From positions 1-32,850 of the forward strand of contig JAOUOM010000001.1 in NCBI GenBank assembly GCA_029880385.1: a stretch of 32,850 nucleotides of DNA, in the 5' to 3' direction. Below the pieces are notes generated by a model. It saw only the letters and a program-made list of their open reading frames with translations, had not been told where the DNA came from and searched no databases. The stretch comes from Cyclobacteriaceae bacterium. Lineage in GTDB: Bacteria > Bacteroidota > Bacteroidia > Cytophagales > Cyclobacteriaceae. Of the stretch, positions 1-8,435 are shown in pieces (position 1 is the stretch's first letter; each line of letters opens with the position of its first letter). A program made the position numbers and the translations under genes.

Positions 1-1264
1 TTTCAGGCCGTAGTAACGGATTTCCGCCGGGTACCCAGTACAAGTCATTGAGCGTAGGTACCCGAAAACCAGTCGAAAACTGCCCTGTCCAGTTCAGGTT
101 ATTTGCTTCAGCCCATTTCCAATGATGATCAAACCCGGCCGAAAAAGTAAGCGGCGAAGCAACCCGAGACGAAAACGATTTTCGCAGTGTGCCCGACAGT
201 GACCATCCCTGAACCCTCCAAAGGAGCGATTGGAACACATCCAGATTTGACAGGGTGTTTTGGCCAGTAAAATGATCCGATACCGCACGGGCCTGATTGG
301 CCTGAATACCCGACTGAAGGTGAAAATGCTTTGCAGGGGTATATTCGTAGCGGTGCAAAAAGGAATATTGGTGGCTGGTCGTGATACTTCCCTGGTTGTA
401 GTTTGTCTGATCCGACAGGTATCCAACCGTACTGGTAACGGAGCCCTGCCTCATATCCCGGACATGCTCCATTGCCAATCGTATGTTTTCACTTTGTAAG
501 GTGTTGGAAACAGCTTGACTGGTATATGAAGGTTGTATGTGCCGGTCATTAAAAACATAGATGGCATCCAGTGACCATCGCTGACGGTTACCCTGGTATT
601 GGATGCGTTGTTTAGCCCCATAGGACAGGCTCTGTGCATTTTGCTGGCGAATGATACGTGACGTACCCGGCAGCCGGATGGGGAAGTCATTTTCCAGTCC
701 GCTATAAAACAATCTGGAACCCCCTGACCACCTACCACGCTGATAGCGGGTTTTTACACCTCCAAACCACTGGCCAAAGCTCCCGGCACTGGCATGTACC
801 ACGGCCGCAGGTGGTTTTTCTCTGCTTTTTTCAAAATGATCAATAAAAACGGTTCCTCCTATAGATCCGGATCCATACAAGGCACCGGCACTACCCGCCT
901 GGACACCCAGCCCATCCAACAGCCAGACAGGCCATAACGAAAAGTCACTTTGACCAAGCGTGGGCGAATTGGAGGGCAAACCATGCCACAATACCTGTGT
1001 ATGAGATGCTGATGTACCCCGAAACGAAATGGAAGATAGCTGGCCATTGCCGTAGGTTTTGAAAAATACAGAAGGAACATGGGCAAGTTGCTGGGCAAGT
1101 GAAGCTGTGGAATCCCCCACATCCAGTATCCGGGTTGCCGCACCGGTTGCAAACGTGGAAAAAGCAAAAGCTTCCACTTCCACTGCTTCGAGCCATACAC
1201 TATCCACCTGTGCCCGGGCTGGCCCTATAAGCAGAAAAAACAACGTAACAAATACTACTTTCAA
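1..1264 (-). CDS. btuB: TonB-dependent vitamin B12 receptor, BtuB-like (partial)
   Basis: Outer-membrane TonB-dependent receptor, most likely for cobalamin. The minus-strand frame is open from 1264 to the window edge (about 421 codons), so the C-terminal part of the barrel is missing. It begins with a signal peptide (MKVVFVTLFFLLIGPARA, cleavage before Q). The plug domain follows at about residues 50-140, with SISFRG, LYGSGSIGGTVFI and similar plug motifs. Barrel strands include the typical receptor segment FRVPTLNDLYWVPGGNP near residue 400. The proposed start is a TTG, because an in-frame TGA lies 21 bases upstream and no ATG or GTG lies between. A short ATG-AAA-TTT-TAA frame sits just upstream; removing one T would fuse it in frame to give a normal ATG start, so an indel is an alternative. 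The cobalamin riboswitch upstream supports B12 as substrate. This is family recognition plus context; no search was run. Confidence 0.88.
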   Translation of the reverse strand, partial: MKVVFVTLFFLLIGPARAQVDSVWLEAVEVEAFAFSTFATGAATRILDVGDSTASLAQQLAHVPSVFFKTYGNGQLSSISFRGTSASHTQVLWHGLPSNSPTLGQSDFSLWPVWLLDGLGVQAGSAGALYGSGSIGGTVFIDHFEKSREKPPAAVVHASAGSFGQWFGGVKTRYQRGRWSGGSRLFYSGLENDFPIRLPGTSRIIRQQNAQSLSYGAKQRIQYQGNRQRWSLDAIYVFNDRHIQPSYTSQAVSNTLQSENIRLAMEHVRDMRQGSVTSTVGYLSDQTNYNQGSITTSHQYSFLHRYEYTPAKHFHLQSGIQANQARAVSDHFTGQNTLSNLDVFQSLLWRVQGWSLSGTLRKSFSSRVASPLTFSAGFDHHWKWAEANNLNWTGQFSTGFRVPTLNDLYWVPGGNPLLRPE

Positions 1265-1296
1265 CCGACCAGAATTAAAATTTCATTCCCGGCACG

Positions 1297-1336
1297 GACA
1301 AAACAGGAAAAATGATAAAACCACCAGGATTTTGTC
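1297..1336 (-). promoter_or_regulatory. possible expression-platform hairpin of the B12 riboswitch
   Basis: Between the aptamer and the receptor start, the minus strand contains GACAAAA and TTTTGTC as a 7-bp inverted repeat separated by 26 bases. Inside the loop is a second weak pairing (AAAATCC against GGTTTT, with a bulge). There is no long T run directly after the outer stem, so if functional it may act on translation rather than as an intrinsic terminator. Pairing with the aptamer was not calculated. Confidence 0.3.
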
Positions 1337-1376
1337 ATCTACCTTGCTTTCACCCGAAGCATGGACAATACAAACG

Positions 1377-1531
1377 AAAGATCGTGGCAGGTCTCCTGGC
1401 TTACCTGGTTTCGATGGCCTTCCCAACATTCTGATGTCAGTGGCATAAGGGGATCAAAACCTTTGAATAGGCTTACAGTTGCGGGGACAGCCCCCGGATT
1501 TCACGGGGTTCCCTTTTCATTTCGAATCTTT
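1377..1531 (-). ncRNA. cobalamin (AdoCbl) riboswitch
   Basis: Read on the minus strand, this leader has the conserved cobalamin aptamer in order: GGGAACCCCGTGAAATCC, then GCTGTCCCCGCAACTGTAAG, then GCCACTG, GGGAAGGC and the B12 box GCCAGGAGACCTGCC (plus 1386-1400). The outer limits were set by a possible P1 stem, AAAGATT (1525-1531) with GATCTTT (1377-1383). The aptamer lies 112 bases upstream of the TonB receptor start. B12 riboswitches typically reduce expression of the downstream transporter when adenosylcobalamin is abundant; that outcome is inferred from the family. Confidence 0.96.
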
Positions 1532-1560
1532 TGACAGATCCAAAAACCAGCAATCTGCCC

Positions 1561-1568
1561 CAAAGATA
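1561..1568 (-). promoter_or_regulatory. Bacteroidota -7 promoter element for btuB
   Basis: On the minus strand this reads TATCTTTG, an exact match to the Bacteroidota -7 consensus TAnnTTTG. It would start transcription near 1554, about 20 bases before the first riboswitch stem, which is the right geometry. I see no clear TTTG -33 element at the usual spacing. Confidence 0.55.
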
Positions 1569-2305
1569 GGGGATCAGGCGATTGCACTATGTTTTTTTGA
1601 AAATAAAAGATTGATGCAGCCCTTCTCCCGAAACAAGGTGACTTTTAGCCCGCCATCAGGGACTCTTCCTCACCTTCCCTACCCCAATTAGGTGCAAATT
1701 GAATGGCTTTTGATTATTTTCAACTAATTGAATGGCTTATGAAAACGTCTGACAACCACTCATATCCCCATTGCCAAAAACCGTATCGTACCCAATTGCA
1801 GCTGTCCATGCAAAAATAAAGTCCCGATATTGGATGAATTGATACACAGAATCATATGAAAGGAATTAAACCCCACTACCCAAAATAGCTGACCTCTATT
1901 GGGAGGATCGATGGTCATACCAGTACCATCACCTGACGATTTAGGACGGAATCTACAAGCCAGAAAAAAGCATACAACCCCTGTTTCATGAGCAAGTAGC
2001 TGATTTTGTTACCTAAAAATGAAAGGTACACTACCCTTCCTGAAACCAGAGTCGATGAAGCGTCGATTTTCCAGGTTCAAATGCTACGTATTTGCCGAAA
2101 GTGGCATGTGCTTTTCCGTCTCAGGCTTTTCTCATACCTGTTATAAAAAATATTGAATATATTCTGATTTGAATGCTATTTTTATCCATATTTAATTGAT
2201 ATTTTGCATCACAATTAACTGGTAGCTTCAAAATAAAATCAAATTGCTTGGTAAAGTATTATTTATTCATGCAATTTTTACACTTAAGCTGAATAAACAT
2301 TTTTT
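1569..2305. other. gene-free intergenic stretch
   Basis: I see no credible coding frame, RNA gene or mobile element here. The right third is AT-rich. Two copies of the 13-mer AATTGAATGGCTT occur at 1697-1709 and 1726-1738. A short palindrome GAATATATTC lies at 2155-2164. Confidence 0.6.
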
Positions 2306-2327
2306 CTAACTGAATGTATTCAGTTAG
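2306..2327. promoter_or_regulatory. perfect palindrome upstream of histidine kinase
   Basis: CTAACTGAAT (2306-2315) and ATTCAGTTAG (2318-2327) form a perfect inverted repeat with a 2-base centre, 11 bases before the kinase ATG. This size and symmetry suit a dimeric regulator's operator. No regulator is known from the sequence; binding is inferred. Confidence 0.45.
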
Positions 2328-2338
2328 CTTTTGAAAAC

Positions 2339-3790
2339 ATGAATCACTCGCACTTATTCAAAGCCGCCTTTGAATTGGCACCGGATGCCACTATAATTTC
2401 TGATTCGTCAGGTGAGATTGTCATGGTTAATGCAAAAACGGAATGGTTGCTTGGCTATAGTAAAGAAGAACTAATAGGCAATAAAATTGAAATTCTGGTA
2501 CCGCAAAGTGCAAGAAACAGGCACATACAGCATCGCCAAAAGTATAATACAGAAAAGTCCCCACGTCAGATGGGCTCATACATGGATTTGTATGCGGTAA
2601 AAAAAGATGGCAGTCAAATCCCGGTAGATATCAGCCTGAATTATGTTGAATTGGATGGACACCGTCTAATCCTTTCTTCCATACGTGACATCACCAGAAA
2701 CAAGGATTTGTTAAAAAAACTGGCACTAAGTGAAAAACGGCTAAACGAAGCACAATCACTTGCCAAAATCGGAAACTGGGAAATGGATATGGAGACCAAG
2801 GAACTGTATTGGTCGGATCAGGTCTATGAAATCCTTGGTGTCGAACAAACAGCACAACCACCGGAATTTGAACTATTCAGGGCACGCGTACACCCTGACG
2901 ACCGAGAGGAAGTGACGCGGCAATTTGAAAAACAAATAACGCATAAAACACAAGTTGACCTGGTACATCGACTATTAATGCCCAATGGCGAAATAAAATA
3001 TGTTCACCAGCGAGGCGACATCAATGTTGTCAACAAAAACAAAATTTCCCGATCCATCGGCACCATTACTGACATCTCGGAACAAAAAGACATTGAAAAC
3101 AAGTTACGAATATCCATTCATAAGGTAGAAAGTGCCAATAAGGAGCTGGAACAGTTTGCATTTATCGCTTCCCATGACCTGCAGGAGCCCCTTCGAACAT
3201 TAGAAAGTTTTATTGAATTGGTCAGTAATGACCCCAGGCACAAATCAATAAAATACCTGCATCATATTACCAGTGCCTGCCACCATATGAACAGACTGGT
3301 AAAAGGACTATTAGACTACACCCGGATCGGGAAAAACATGACAAAATCTCCTGTAGACTTAAACCATGTTTTAGAAGAGGTAATTGACATGCAAAAAGAA
3401 GAAATCCTCATCGCTAATCTGGAAATATCAATTGAAAAATTGCCCACACTTACTGTGAACAGGGATCTCATTAGCTTGTTGTTTCACCACCTAATCAATA
3501 ATGCCGTAAAATTTCGGAACAAAGACACAGACGCCTCTCTGGAAATTGGTACCGGATATCAGAAAGGGCAATGGTTATTTATGTTTCGCGATAATGGAAT
3601 CGGAATTCCAAAAAAATTCCACGAAAAAATTTTTATTATTTTTCAACGACTGCACAACAGGTCTGATATTGACGGGACAGGAATTGGGCTTTCGCACTGT
3701 AAAAAAATCATTGACGAGCATGGCGGTGATATTTGGGTAGAGTCCGAGCCGGACAAAGGAAGCGCTTTCTATTTCACTTTGCCGGCATGA
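2339..3790 (+). CDS. soluble PAS-PAS sensor histidine kinase
   Basis: Cytoplasmic two-component sensor kinase of 483 aa with no membrane segment or signal peptide. A PAS domain spans about residues 5-120. A second PAS domain of the PAS_3 type spans about 137-250, ending in the PAC-like ITDISEQKDIENKL. The dimerisation/phosphoacceptor domain at about 263-335 has His279 in FIASHDLQEPLRTLESF. The ATPase domain follows, with the N box HHLINNAVKF (383-392), G1 box DNGIGIP (418-424), and G2 box GTGIGLSHCKKII (446-458). All catalytic motifs look intact. The HDLQEPLR form is typical of phytochrome-like and hybrid-associated kinases. The signal is unknown; PAS domains may bind a small molecule or cofactor. 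The receiver gene 134 bases downstream is the obvious partner, but it is frameshifted. Confidence 0.9.
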   Translation: MNHSHLFKAAFELAPDATIISDSSGEIVMVNAKTEWLLGYSKEELIGNKIEILVPQSARNRHIQHRQKYNTEKSPRQMGSYMDLYAVKKDGSQIPVDISLNYVELDGHRLILSSIRDITRNKDLLKKLALSEKRLNEAQSLAKIGNWEMDMETKELYWSDQVYEILGVEQTAQPPEFELFRARVHPDDREEVTRQFEKQITHKTQVDLVHRLLMPNGEIKYVHQRGDINVVNKNKISRSIGTITDISEQKDIENKLRISIHKVESANKELEQFAFIASHDLQEPLRTLESFIELVSNDPRHKSIKYLHHITSACHHMNRLVKGLLDYTRIGKNMTKSPVDLNHVLEEVIDMQKEEILIANLEISIEKLPTLTVNRDLISLLFHHLINNAVKFRNKDTDASLEIGTGYQKGQWLFMFRDNGIGIPKKFHEKIFIIFQRLHNRSDIDGTGIGLSHCKKIIDEHGGDIWVESEPDKGSAFYFTLPA

Positions 3791-3924
3791 TAGCTCATCC
3801 TATATTTAACTATGGCAAACACGAAAAATACCTACTCGTTGCCACTGATTTTTTATCAGAAATTTTTTGCTTTTTATTTGTTCATTACATCAAACCAAAA
3901 AACCTAAGTATAGACTAAATCACC

Positions 3925-4334
3925 ATGGACAAAAATGTAAATCTAATATTGTTAATCGATGATGATGAGGCTACCAATTTTCTCAATAAAGCTATCTTGC
4001 GAAGATTGAAAATAGCCAATAATGTAATATCAGCACAATATGCGGAAGATGCGCTGGAATTATTGGATTCAATTAACAAAATGAACCCAGCCAGGACAAA
4101 GTACCTGACCTGATATTTCTGGACATTAACATGCCAAAAATGAATGGTTGGGAATTTTTGGATGCATACAAAAAAATAAGTTTAGGTGATAAAATGCCAA
4201 AAATCATCATGTTATCATCTTCTATCAACCCCGACGATGAAGAAAAAGCAAAGAGTATGGCCGAAATTACCGAGTTCCGCAACAAGCCGCTTACGTTTGA
4301 AATGGTGGAGGAAATCGTGGGGAAATATTTCTAA
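3925..4334 (+). pseudogene. receiver-only response regulator with a frameshift
   Basis: Two adjacent frames together make one CheY-like receiver domain. The first (3925-4113) carries the acidic pair in LLIDDDEATNFLNK. The second, entered by a -1 shift, carries the phosphoacceptor in PDLIFLDINMPKMNG, the serine-rich MLSSS and the lysine in FRNKPL. The break is best placed at the A run at 4078-4081: one extra A gives a continuous reading through SINK and NEPSQDKVPDLIF. No long effector domain follows, so it would act by protein contact or phosphotransfer. It is presumably the partner of the PAS kinase upstream. Whether the break is real, a sequencing error or a tolerated slip cannot be told here. 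The ATG at 4131 (MPKMNG) lies in the middle of the fold and is not a believable start. Confidence 0.82.
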
Positions 4335-4350
4335 CCACTCATTTTTTTGT

Positions 4351-4397
4351 ACGTAAATTTCCCCTCAACGAACGTTTACGTTCTTGCATTTTTTTTG
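4351..4397 (+). terminator. weak possible terminator after the response regulator
   Basis: ACGTAAA (4351-4357) can pair with TTTACGT (4375-4381), and alternatively GAACG can pair with CGTTC across a TTTA loop (4370-4383). A T run begins a few bases later. The T run is not directly attached to the stem, so support is weak. Confidence 0.22.
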
Positions 4398-4437
4398 TAC
4401 CTTATCGTTTCCCTAACCTACCAAACCATAAAAACCC

Positions 4438-5037
4438 ATGAGCCCGGAGTTTTGGAACGAACGATACAAAAGCGATGAATATGCCTACGGGGAAGAACCC
4501 AATGAATTCTTTCGTCGAATCCTGGACACCCTGCCCCCCGGCAAAATCCTGTTGCCACAGGAAGGGGAAGGGAGAAATGCCGTCTATGCGGCTCGAAAGG
4601 GCTGGGAGTGCCATGCCTTTGATATCAGTGTGGAAGGCATGCGCAAAGCAGTAAATCTGGCCAGGAAATACGCCGTTTCCATCCACTATACACTGGGTGG
4701 ATATGCCGACTTTCAGTACGAAGACGCTTCCATGGATGTAGTGGCCTTTATTTTTGCCCATGTCACACCGGAGGTTCGGGAAAGTTATTACCACAAAATA
4801 CTCAAAACCCTGAAGCCGGGTGGGCGTGTAATCCTCGAAGGATTTCACAAAGATCAGTTAGGACGTACTTCCGGTGGCCCACAAAGCCTCGAACTACTCT
4901 ACAGCAAAGAGGAACTCAAAGCTGATTTCAGGATATTGCATGACAAAAGCATCCATCGCAGCGACCGGGTACTGGACGAAGGGCCCTATCATCAGGGAGA
5001 AGCAGCCCTGATCCAAATGACAGGCATCAAACGATAA
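4438..5037 (+). CDS. class I SAM-dependent methyltransferase
   Basis: A 199-aa cytoplasmic protein with the compact class I methyltransferase layout. The N-terminal FWNERYKSDEYAYGEEPNEF is typical of the TehB/thiopurine-methyltransferase-like group. Motif I appears as ILLPQEGEGRNAVYAA (37-52), slightly unlike the common GxGxG. The acidic end of the next strand is FDIS (61-64). A motif near VVAFIFAHVT (about 100) and LKPGGRVILEGF (about 124-135) complete the fold. The substrate is unknown; small-molecule methylation is the usual role in this group. It stands alone between the signalling genes and a convergent sulfotransferase-like gene, so context does not narrow the function. Confidence 0.85.
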   Translation: MSPEFWNERYKSDEYAYGEEPNEFFRRILDTLPPGKILLPQEGEGRNAVYAARKGWECHAFDISVEGMRKAVNLARKYAVSIHYTLGGYADFQYEDASMDVVAFIFAHVTPEVRESYYHKILKTLKPGGRVILEGFHKDQLGRTSGGPQSLELLYSKEELKADFRILHDKSIHRSDRVLDEGPYHQGEAALIQMTGIKR

Positions 5038-5053
5038 TCACCGTCCTTATTTT

Positions 5054-5878
5054 TCAGGAAGGATTATGCGTTTGCGCATACATTTTCACTTTTTCCCAAT
5101 CCGCAAGGTACGCCGTACGGATTTTATCCAGGTAGTCCGGATCGATCAACGGCTCCTGGCCAACCCAATGCGCAGGAAAAAAGGATGCTGCATACATGAT
5201 AAGATGAAAAAACGCCCACCAGGGACGGTACAACAGCCAATGCGCCAACTTATTTGAATATCCTTTGGGCACATCCTGCTTGTAATTGCGGCAAAAGGTG
5301 CGCAAAACTTTCAGCTGTTTTTCGGAATATGAACGATGAAAAGGTCGGAGGGAAACCGACGCCGGATCAAAACCAGCCCCCATATAGCTGGCCATTTTGT
5401 TTAAAAAGTCCCATGGCTCTTTTCTCAGTTCTTCATAAAACAAGACAAGCGGTTTTTGTCCGCTGCATGCTTCGATCAATTCCAGCTTGGGATAAAAAAG
5501 CAGGTCATCCTTTTTCCAGAAACCTGTATCCTTTTCCAAATCAAAAAATCTGGCAAAATCCCAATGCCAGCCATTTTTTACATAGCGTCGGTACTGCGAG
5601 GCAATCCAGCCATCGTGTGGCCTGAAAATGACAATAATACGAGCATCCGGATATGAATCGGTAAACCACCGGACTTCCCTTTCAAACTGCCGGTCAAATT
5701 CGCGTGATACCAGGACTTTGGCTGCCTTGATACCCGGAATGATCTTTTTACTCTTTTTATACTGACTCGTCGGGATATAATGAATGCCCTCAAGCTTAGG
5801 AAAAAACCGGTGCTGCAGGTAGGTGGACGCCACTTTTCCTAACCCGACATGAAAATATATCTCCTGTTTTCCGCTCAT
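5054..5878 (-). CDS. sulfotransferase-family protein
   Basis: A 274-aa protein with the P-loop-like PAPS-binding motif GLGKVASTYLQ (12-22), matching the 5'-phosphosulfate loop of sulfotransferases, and a likely 3'-phosphate-binding segment IVIFRPHDGWIASQYRRYV (82-100). FYEELRKEPWDFLNKMASYMG is the conserved late helix region. The likely activity is transfer of sulfate from PAPS to a carbohydrate or lipid; the acceptor is unknown. I chose the ATG at 5878 (MSGKQ); a GTG two codons earlier is the alternative. It converges with the methyltransferase, leaving a 16-base gap. Confidence 0.8.
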   Translation of the reverse strand: MSGKQEIYFHVGLGKVASTYLQHRFFPKLEGIHYIPTSQYKKSKKIIPGIKAAKVLVSREFDRQFEREVRWFTDSYPDARIIVIFRPHDGWIASQYRRYVKNGWHWDFARFFDLEKDTGFWKKDDLLFYPKLELIEACSGQKPLVLFYEELRKEPWDFLNKMASYMGAGFDPASVSLRPFHRSYSEKQLKVLRTFCRNYKQDVPKGYSNKLAHWLLYRPWWAFFHLIMYAASFFPAHWVGQEPLIDPDYLDKIRTAYLADWEKVKMYAQTHNPS

Positions 5879-6031
5879 GACCACAAAGTAAGCCTATATT
5901 TTCTTCCCCCTCCTGCATCCGGTCAGGAATCTGGAACAGGAAAGAAAATGACCCGTGATTTTTTTAGCGAAGATCGGCAAATTCACCGATGAATAACATC
6001 CATTTCATTGTACTTCACTGGCCAAATGTCC

Positions 6032-6039
6032 TAGTTTTG
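6032..6039 (+). promoter_or_regulatory. TAnnTTTG-like element before uvrD
   Basis: TAGTTTTG matches the Bacteroidota -7 consensus exactly but ends only 4 bases before the helicase ATG. If used, the transcript would be leaderless or start inside the gene. It may be a chance match. Confidence 0.2.
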
Positions 6040-6043
6040 TCTC

Positions 6044-8335
6044 ATGGCTGAAAAAACCAACGCAAGCTATCTGGAATCACTCAACCCGCCGCAGTACGAA
6101 GCGGTCGTAAATACGGAAGGTCCCACCATGATCATTGCCGGTGCCGGATCGGGCAAAACCCGTGTGCTCACCTATCGCATTGCCCACCTGATGCATGCGC
6201 ACAACGTCGATCCTTTTCATATCATGGCGTTGACGTTTACCAACAAAGCCTCACGGGAAATGAGGGAGCGGATCGAAAGTGTAGTGGGAACGGATGCCCG
6301 TAACCTGTGGATGGGGACATTCCACGCTGTTTTTGCCCGGATACTGAGGGCTGAAGCCACCCACCTGGGCTATACCAGCCAATTTACCATTTACGATACT
6401 GACGATGCCAAATCGCTTATCAAAACCATTGTCAAAGAGCTGAATCTCGACGACAAACTTTACAAGGCCAATGTGGTGTACAATCGCATTTCGGCTGCAA
6501 AAAACCGACTGGTCTCCTGGCAGGAATACACCACCAACCCGGTCTACATGGAAGACGATACAACCAATATGCGACCCGAAATGGGCAGGTTGTACCGTAT
6601 CTATTCACAGCGGTGCTTCAAGGCCAATGCGATGGATTTTGACGACTTGCTGTTCAATACCAACGTACTCTTCCAGACCCACCCCGATGTGCTCAATAAA
6701 TACCAGCACCGGTTTCATTACCTGCTCATCGACGAGTTTCAGGACACCAACATTTCGCAGTATATGATCGCCCGCAAACTTGCTGCTGTACGGCAAAACA
6801 TCTGTGTGGTGGGCGATGATGCCCAGAGTATTTACGCATTTCGCGGAGCGGATATCCAAAACATCCTCAACTTTGAACGGGACTATCCCGAACTTTCAAC
6901 CATCAAGTTGGAACAAAACTACCGGTCCACACAAACCATTGTCAAAGCGGCAAATTCCATCATTTTAAAAAACAAAGCCCAACTAAAAAAGAGTGTCTGG
7001 ACGGCCAACGAAGACGGGGAGCTGATCGAACTGATCAAAGCGACAAGTGATAACGAAGAAGGAAAACTGGTGGCCTCTTCCATTTTTGAAATGAAAATGC
7101 AGCAACACCTGGGCAATGGGGAATTTGCCATCCTTTACCGTACCAACAGTCAGTCACGGGCGATGGAAGAAGCCCTGCGCCGAATGAACATAAAGTACCG
7201 GGTAGTAGGGGGCGTTTCGTTCTACCAGCGAAAAGAAATCAAAGACCTGATCGCCTATGTCCGCTTTGTCCTCAATCACGAAGACGAAACCTCATTGCGA
7301 CGAATTATCAACCAGCCCAAACGCGGAATAGGCCCCGGTACCATCGAAAAGCTGGTAGTAGCTGCCAATGAGCAGGATAAATCCCTCTGGGATATTCTGC
7401 AGCACGCCAGTGATGTTACAGGAGGTAGGGGCGGGCACCAGGTAGAGGAATTTGCCACGCTGATCAAAAGCTTTAAGCTGGCGGTAGAAAAAAAAGATGC
7501 CTTTGAAGCTGTATCACAAATAGCCAAAAATTCAGGCTTGTTAAAGGAACTTTACGAAGACAAAACCGTCGAAGGCCTCAACCGCTATGAAAACGTACAG
7601 GAACTCTTAAATGCAATCAAGGAATTTACCGAAAACCCGGAACGTGAAGACAAAAGCCTGAGTGCCTTCCTGCAGGATGTAGCCCTGCTCACAGATGAGG
7701 ACCGCTCCAACGACACGGAAGAGGCCGTCACCCTCATGACCGTGCATATGGCAAAAGGGCTGGAATTCCCCTACGTGTATATTGTGGGCATGGAAGAAGA
7801 ACTCTTTCCCTCACAAATGATGCTGGGCAGCCGGGAAGACCTGGAAGAAGAACGAAGGCTTTTTTATGTGGCCATCACACGCGCCAAAAAGAAACTCCAT
7901 CTCACCTATGCACTCAATCGTTACCGGTTTGGACGTTTGAAAATATGTGAACCCAGTCGTTTCCTGAAAGAAGTAGACCCGGCATTTATCCAGATGAACA
8001 GCCGTCACAGCAACTATGAAGCCCAAACGCGACCGGGAATACCCGCAAGGTCGTCAACCCCTGACAGTTCATACGCCAAAAATTTTGTAAAAAACAACCG
8101 GATAAATCCTGCCAGCCGCTCCATCGTGCCTCCAAAACATACCCCAAGTACGGGTTTCAAAGCGAGTGATACCTCACAATTGGTCTCCGGCATGCGCGTG
8201 GAACATGAAAAATTCGGATTCGGAACAGTCGGACAAATAGACGGTACAGGCCCCAACCGCAAGGCAAAAGTCCTTTTTGAAAAAGCCGGGGAAAAGACAC
8301 TTCTTCTGGCATTTGCCAAATTACGGATCATGTAG
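6044..8335 (+). CDS. UvrD/PcrA-type superfamily 1 DNA helicase
   Basis: A 763-aa ATP-dependent 3'-5' DNA helicase acting in repair and removal of proteins or replication blocks. Walker A is AGAGSGKT (32-39) and Walker B/motif II is LLIDEFQDTN with D230-E231. VGDDAQSIYAFRGAD is motif III, LEQNYRST is motif IV, VTLMTVHMAKGLEFPYVYIV is motif V and FYVAITRAKKKL (near 610) is motif VI. The C-terminal piece at about 712-763, GMRVEHEKFGFGTV onward, is the Tudor-like domain that PcrA uses to contact RNA polymerase. Length and order fit full-length PcrA/UvrD. The start is the first ATG, directly before the conserved LNPPQYEAV. It heads a same-direction run with the 88-aa gene and the VRR-NUC nuclease, suggesting a repair context. 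Confidence 0.96.
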   Translation: MAEKTNASYLESLNPPQYEAVVNTEGPTMIIAGAGSGKTRVLTYRIAHLMHAHNVDPFHIMALTFTNKASREMRERIESVVGTDARNLWMGTFHAVFARILRAEATHLGYTSQFTIYDTDDAKSLIKTIVKELNLDDKLYKANVVYNRISAAKNRLVSWQEYTTNPVYMEDDTTNMRPEMGRLYRIYSQRCFKANAMDFDDLLFNTNVLFQTHPDVLNKYQHRFHYLLIDEFQDTNISQYMIARKLAAVRQNICVVGDDAQSIYAFRGADIQNILNFERDYPELSTIKLEQNYRSTQTIVKAANSIILKNKAQLKKSVWTANEDGELIELIKATSDNEEGKLVASSIFEMKMQQHLGNGEFAILYRTNSQSRAMEEALRRMNIKYRVVGGVSFYQRKEIKDLIAYVRFVLNHEDETSLRRIINQPKRGIGPGTIEKLVVAANEQDKSLWDILQHASDVTGGRGGHQVEEFATLIKSFKLAVEKKDAFEAVSQIAKNSGLLKELYEDKTVEGLNRYENVQELLNAIKEFTENPEREDKSLSAFLQDVALLTDEDRSNDTEEAVTLMTVHMAKGLEFPYVYIVGMEEELFPSQMMLGSREDLEEERRLFYVAITRAKKKLHLTYALNRYRFGRLKICEPSRFLKEVDPAFIQMNSRHSNYEAQTRPGIPARSSTPDSSYAKNFVKNNRINPASRSIVPPKHTPSTGFKASDTSQLVSGMRVEHEKFGFGTVGQIDGTGPNRKAKVLFEKAGEKTLLLAFAKLRIM

Positions 8336-8390
8336 CTTGTGATTTTCAAACCGCAAAAAATGACTTTATCAAGGGTTTTTCTTAGATTTA

Positions 8391-8404
8391 TTAGAATATT
8401 CTAA
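8391..8404. promoter_or_regulatory. 14-bp palindrome upstream of the 88-aa gene
   Basis: TTAGAATATTCTAA is a perfect palindrome. With a one-base offset the symmetry continues into flanking ATTTA and ATAAAT. It lies 31 bases before the ATG at 8436, a position suited to an operator or promoter-proximal site. There is no direct evidence of binding. Confidence 0.35.
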
Positions 8405-8435
8405 ATAAATTACTGTGTAATCACCCTTAAAAAAC

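Noticed and set aside
1059..1448. A plus-strand open frame over the receptor start and riboswitch
   Set aside because: It is antisense to the clear receptor frame and the B12 aptamer, and shows no domain.
1569..2305. Small RNA, tRNA or mobile-element remnant in the large intergenic gap
   Set aside because: No cloverleaf, terminal inverted repeat, transposase fragment or strong promoter-terminator pair was seen by eye.
4078..4113. Programmed -1 frameshifting in the response regulator
   Set aside because: The site AACAAAATG is not a classic slippery heptamer, and I see no stimulatory stem close downstream; a simple indel is more likely.
6032..6039. A leaderless uvrD transcript driven from TAGTTTTG
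   Set aside because: The match is only six fixed bases and lies 4 bases from the ATG; no paired -33 element at normal spacing, so it is kept only as a low-confidence site.
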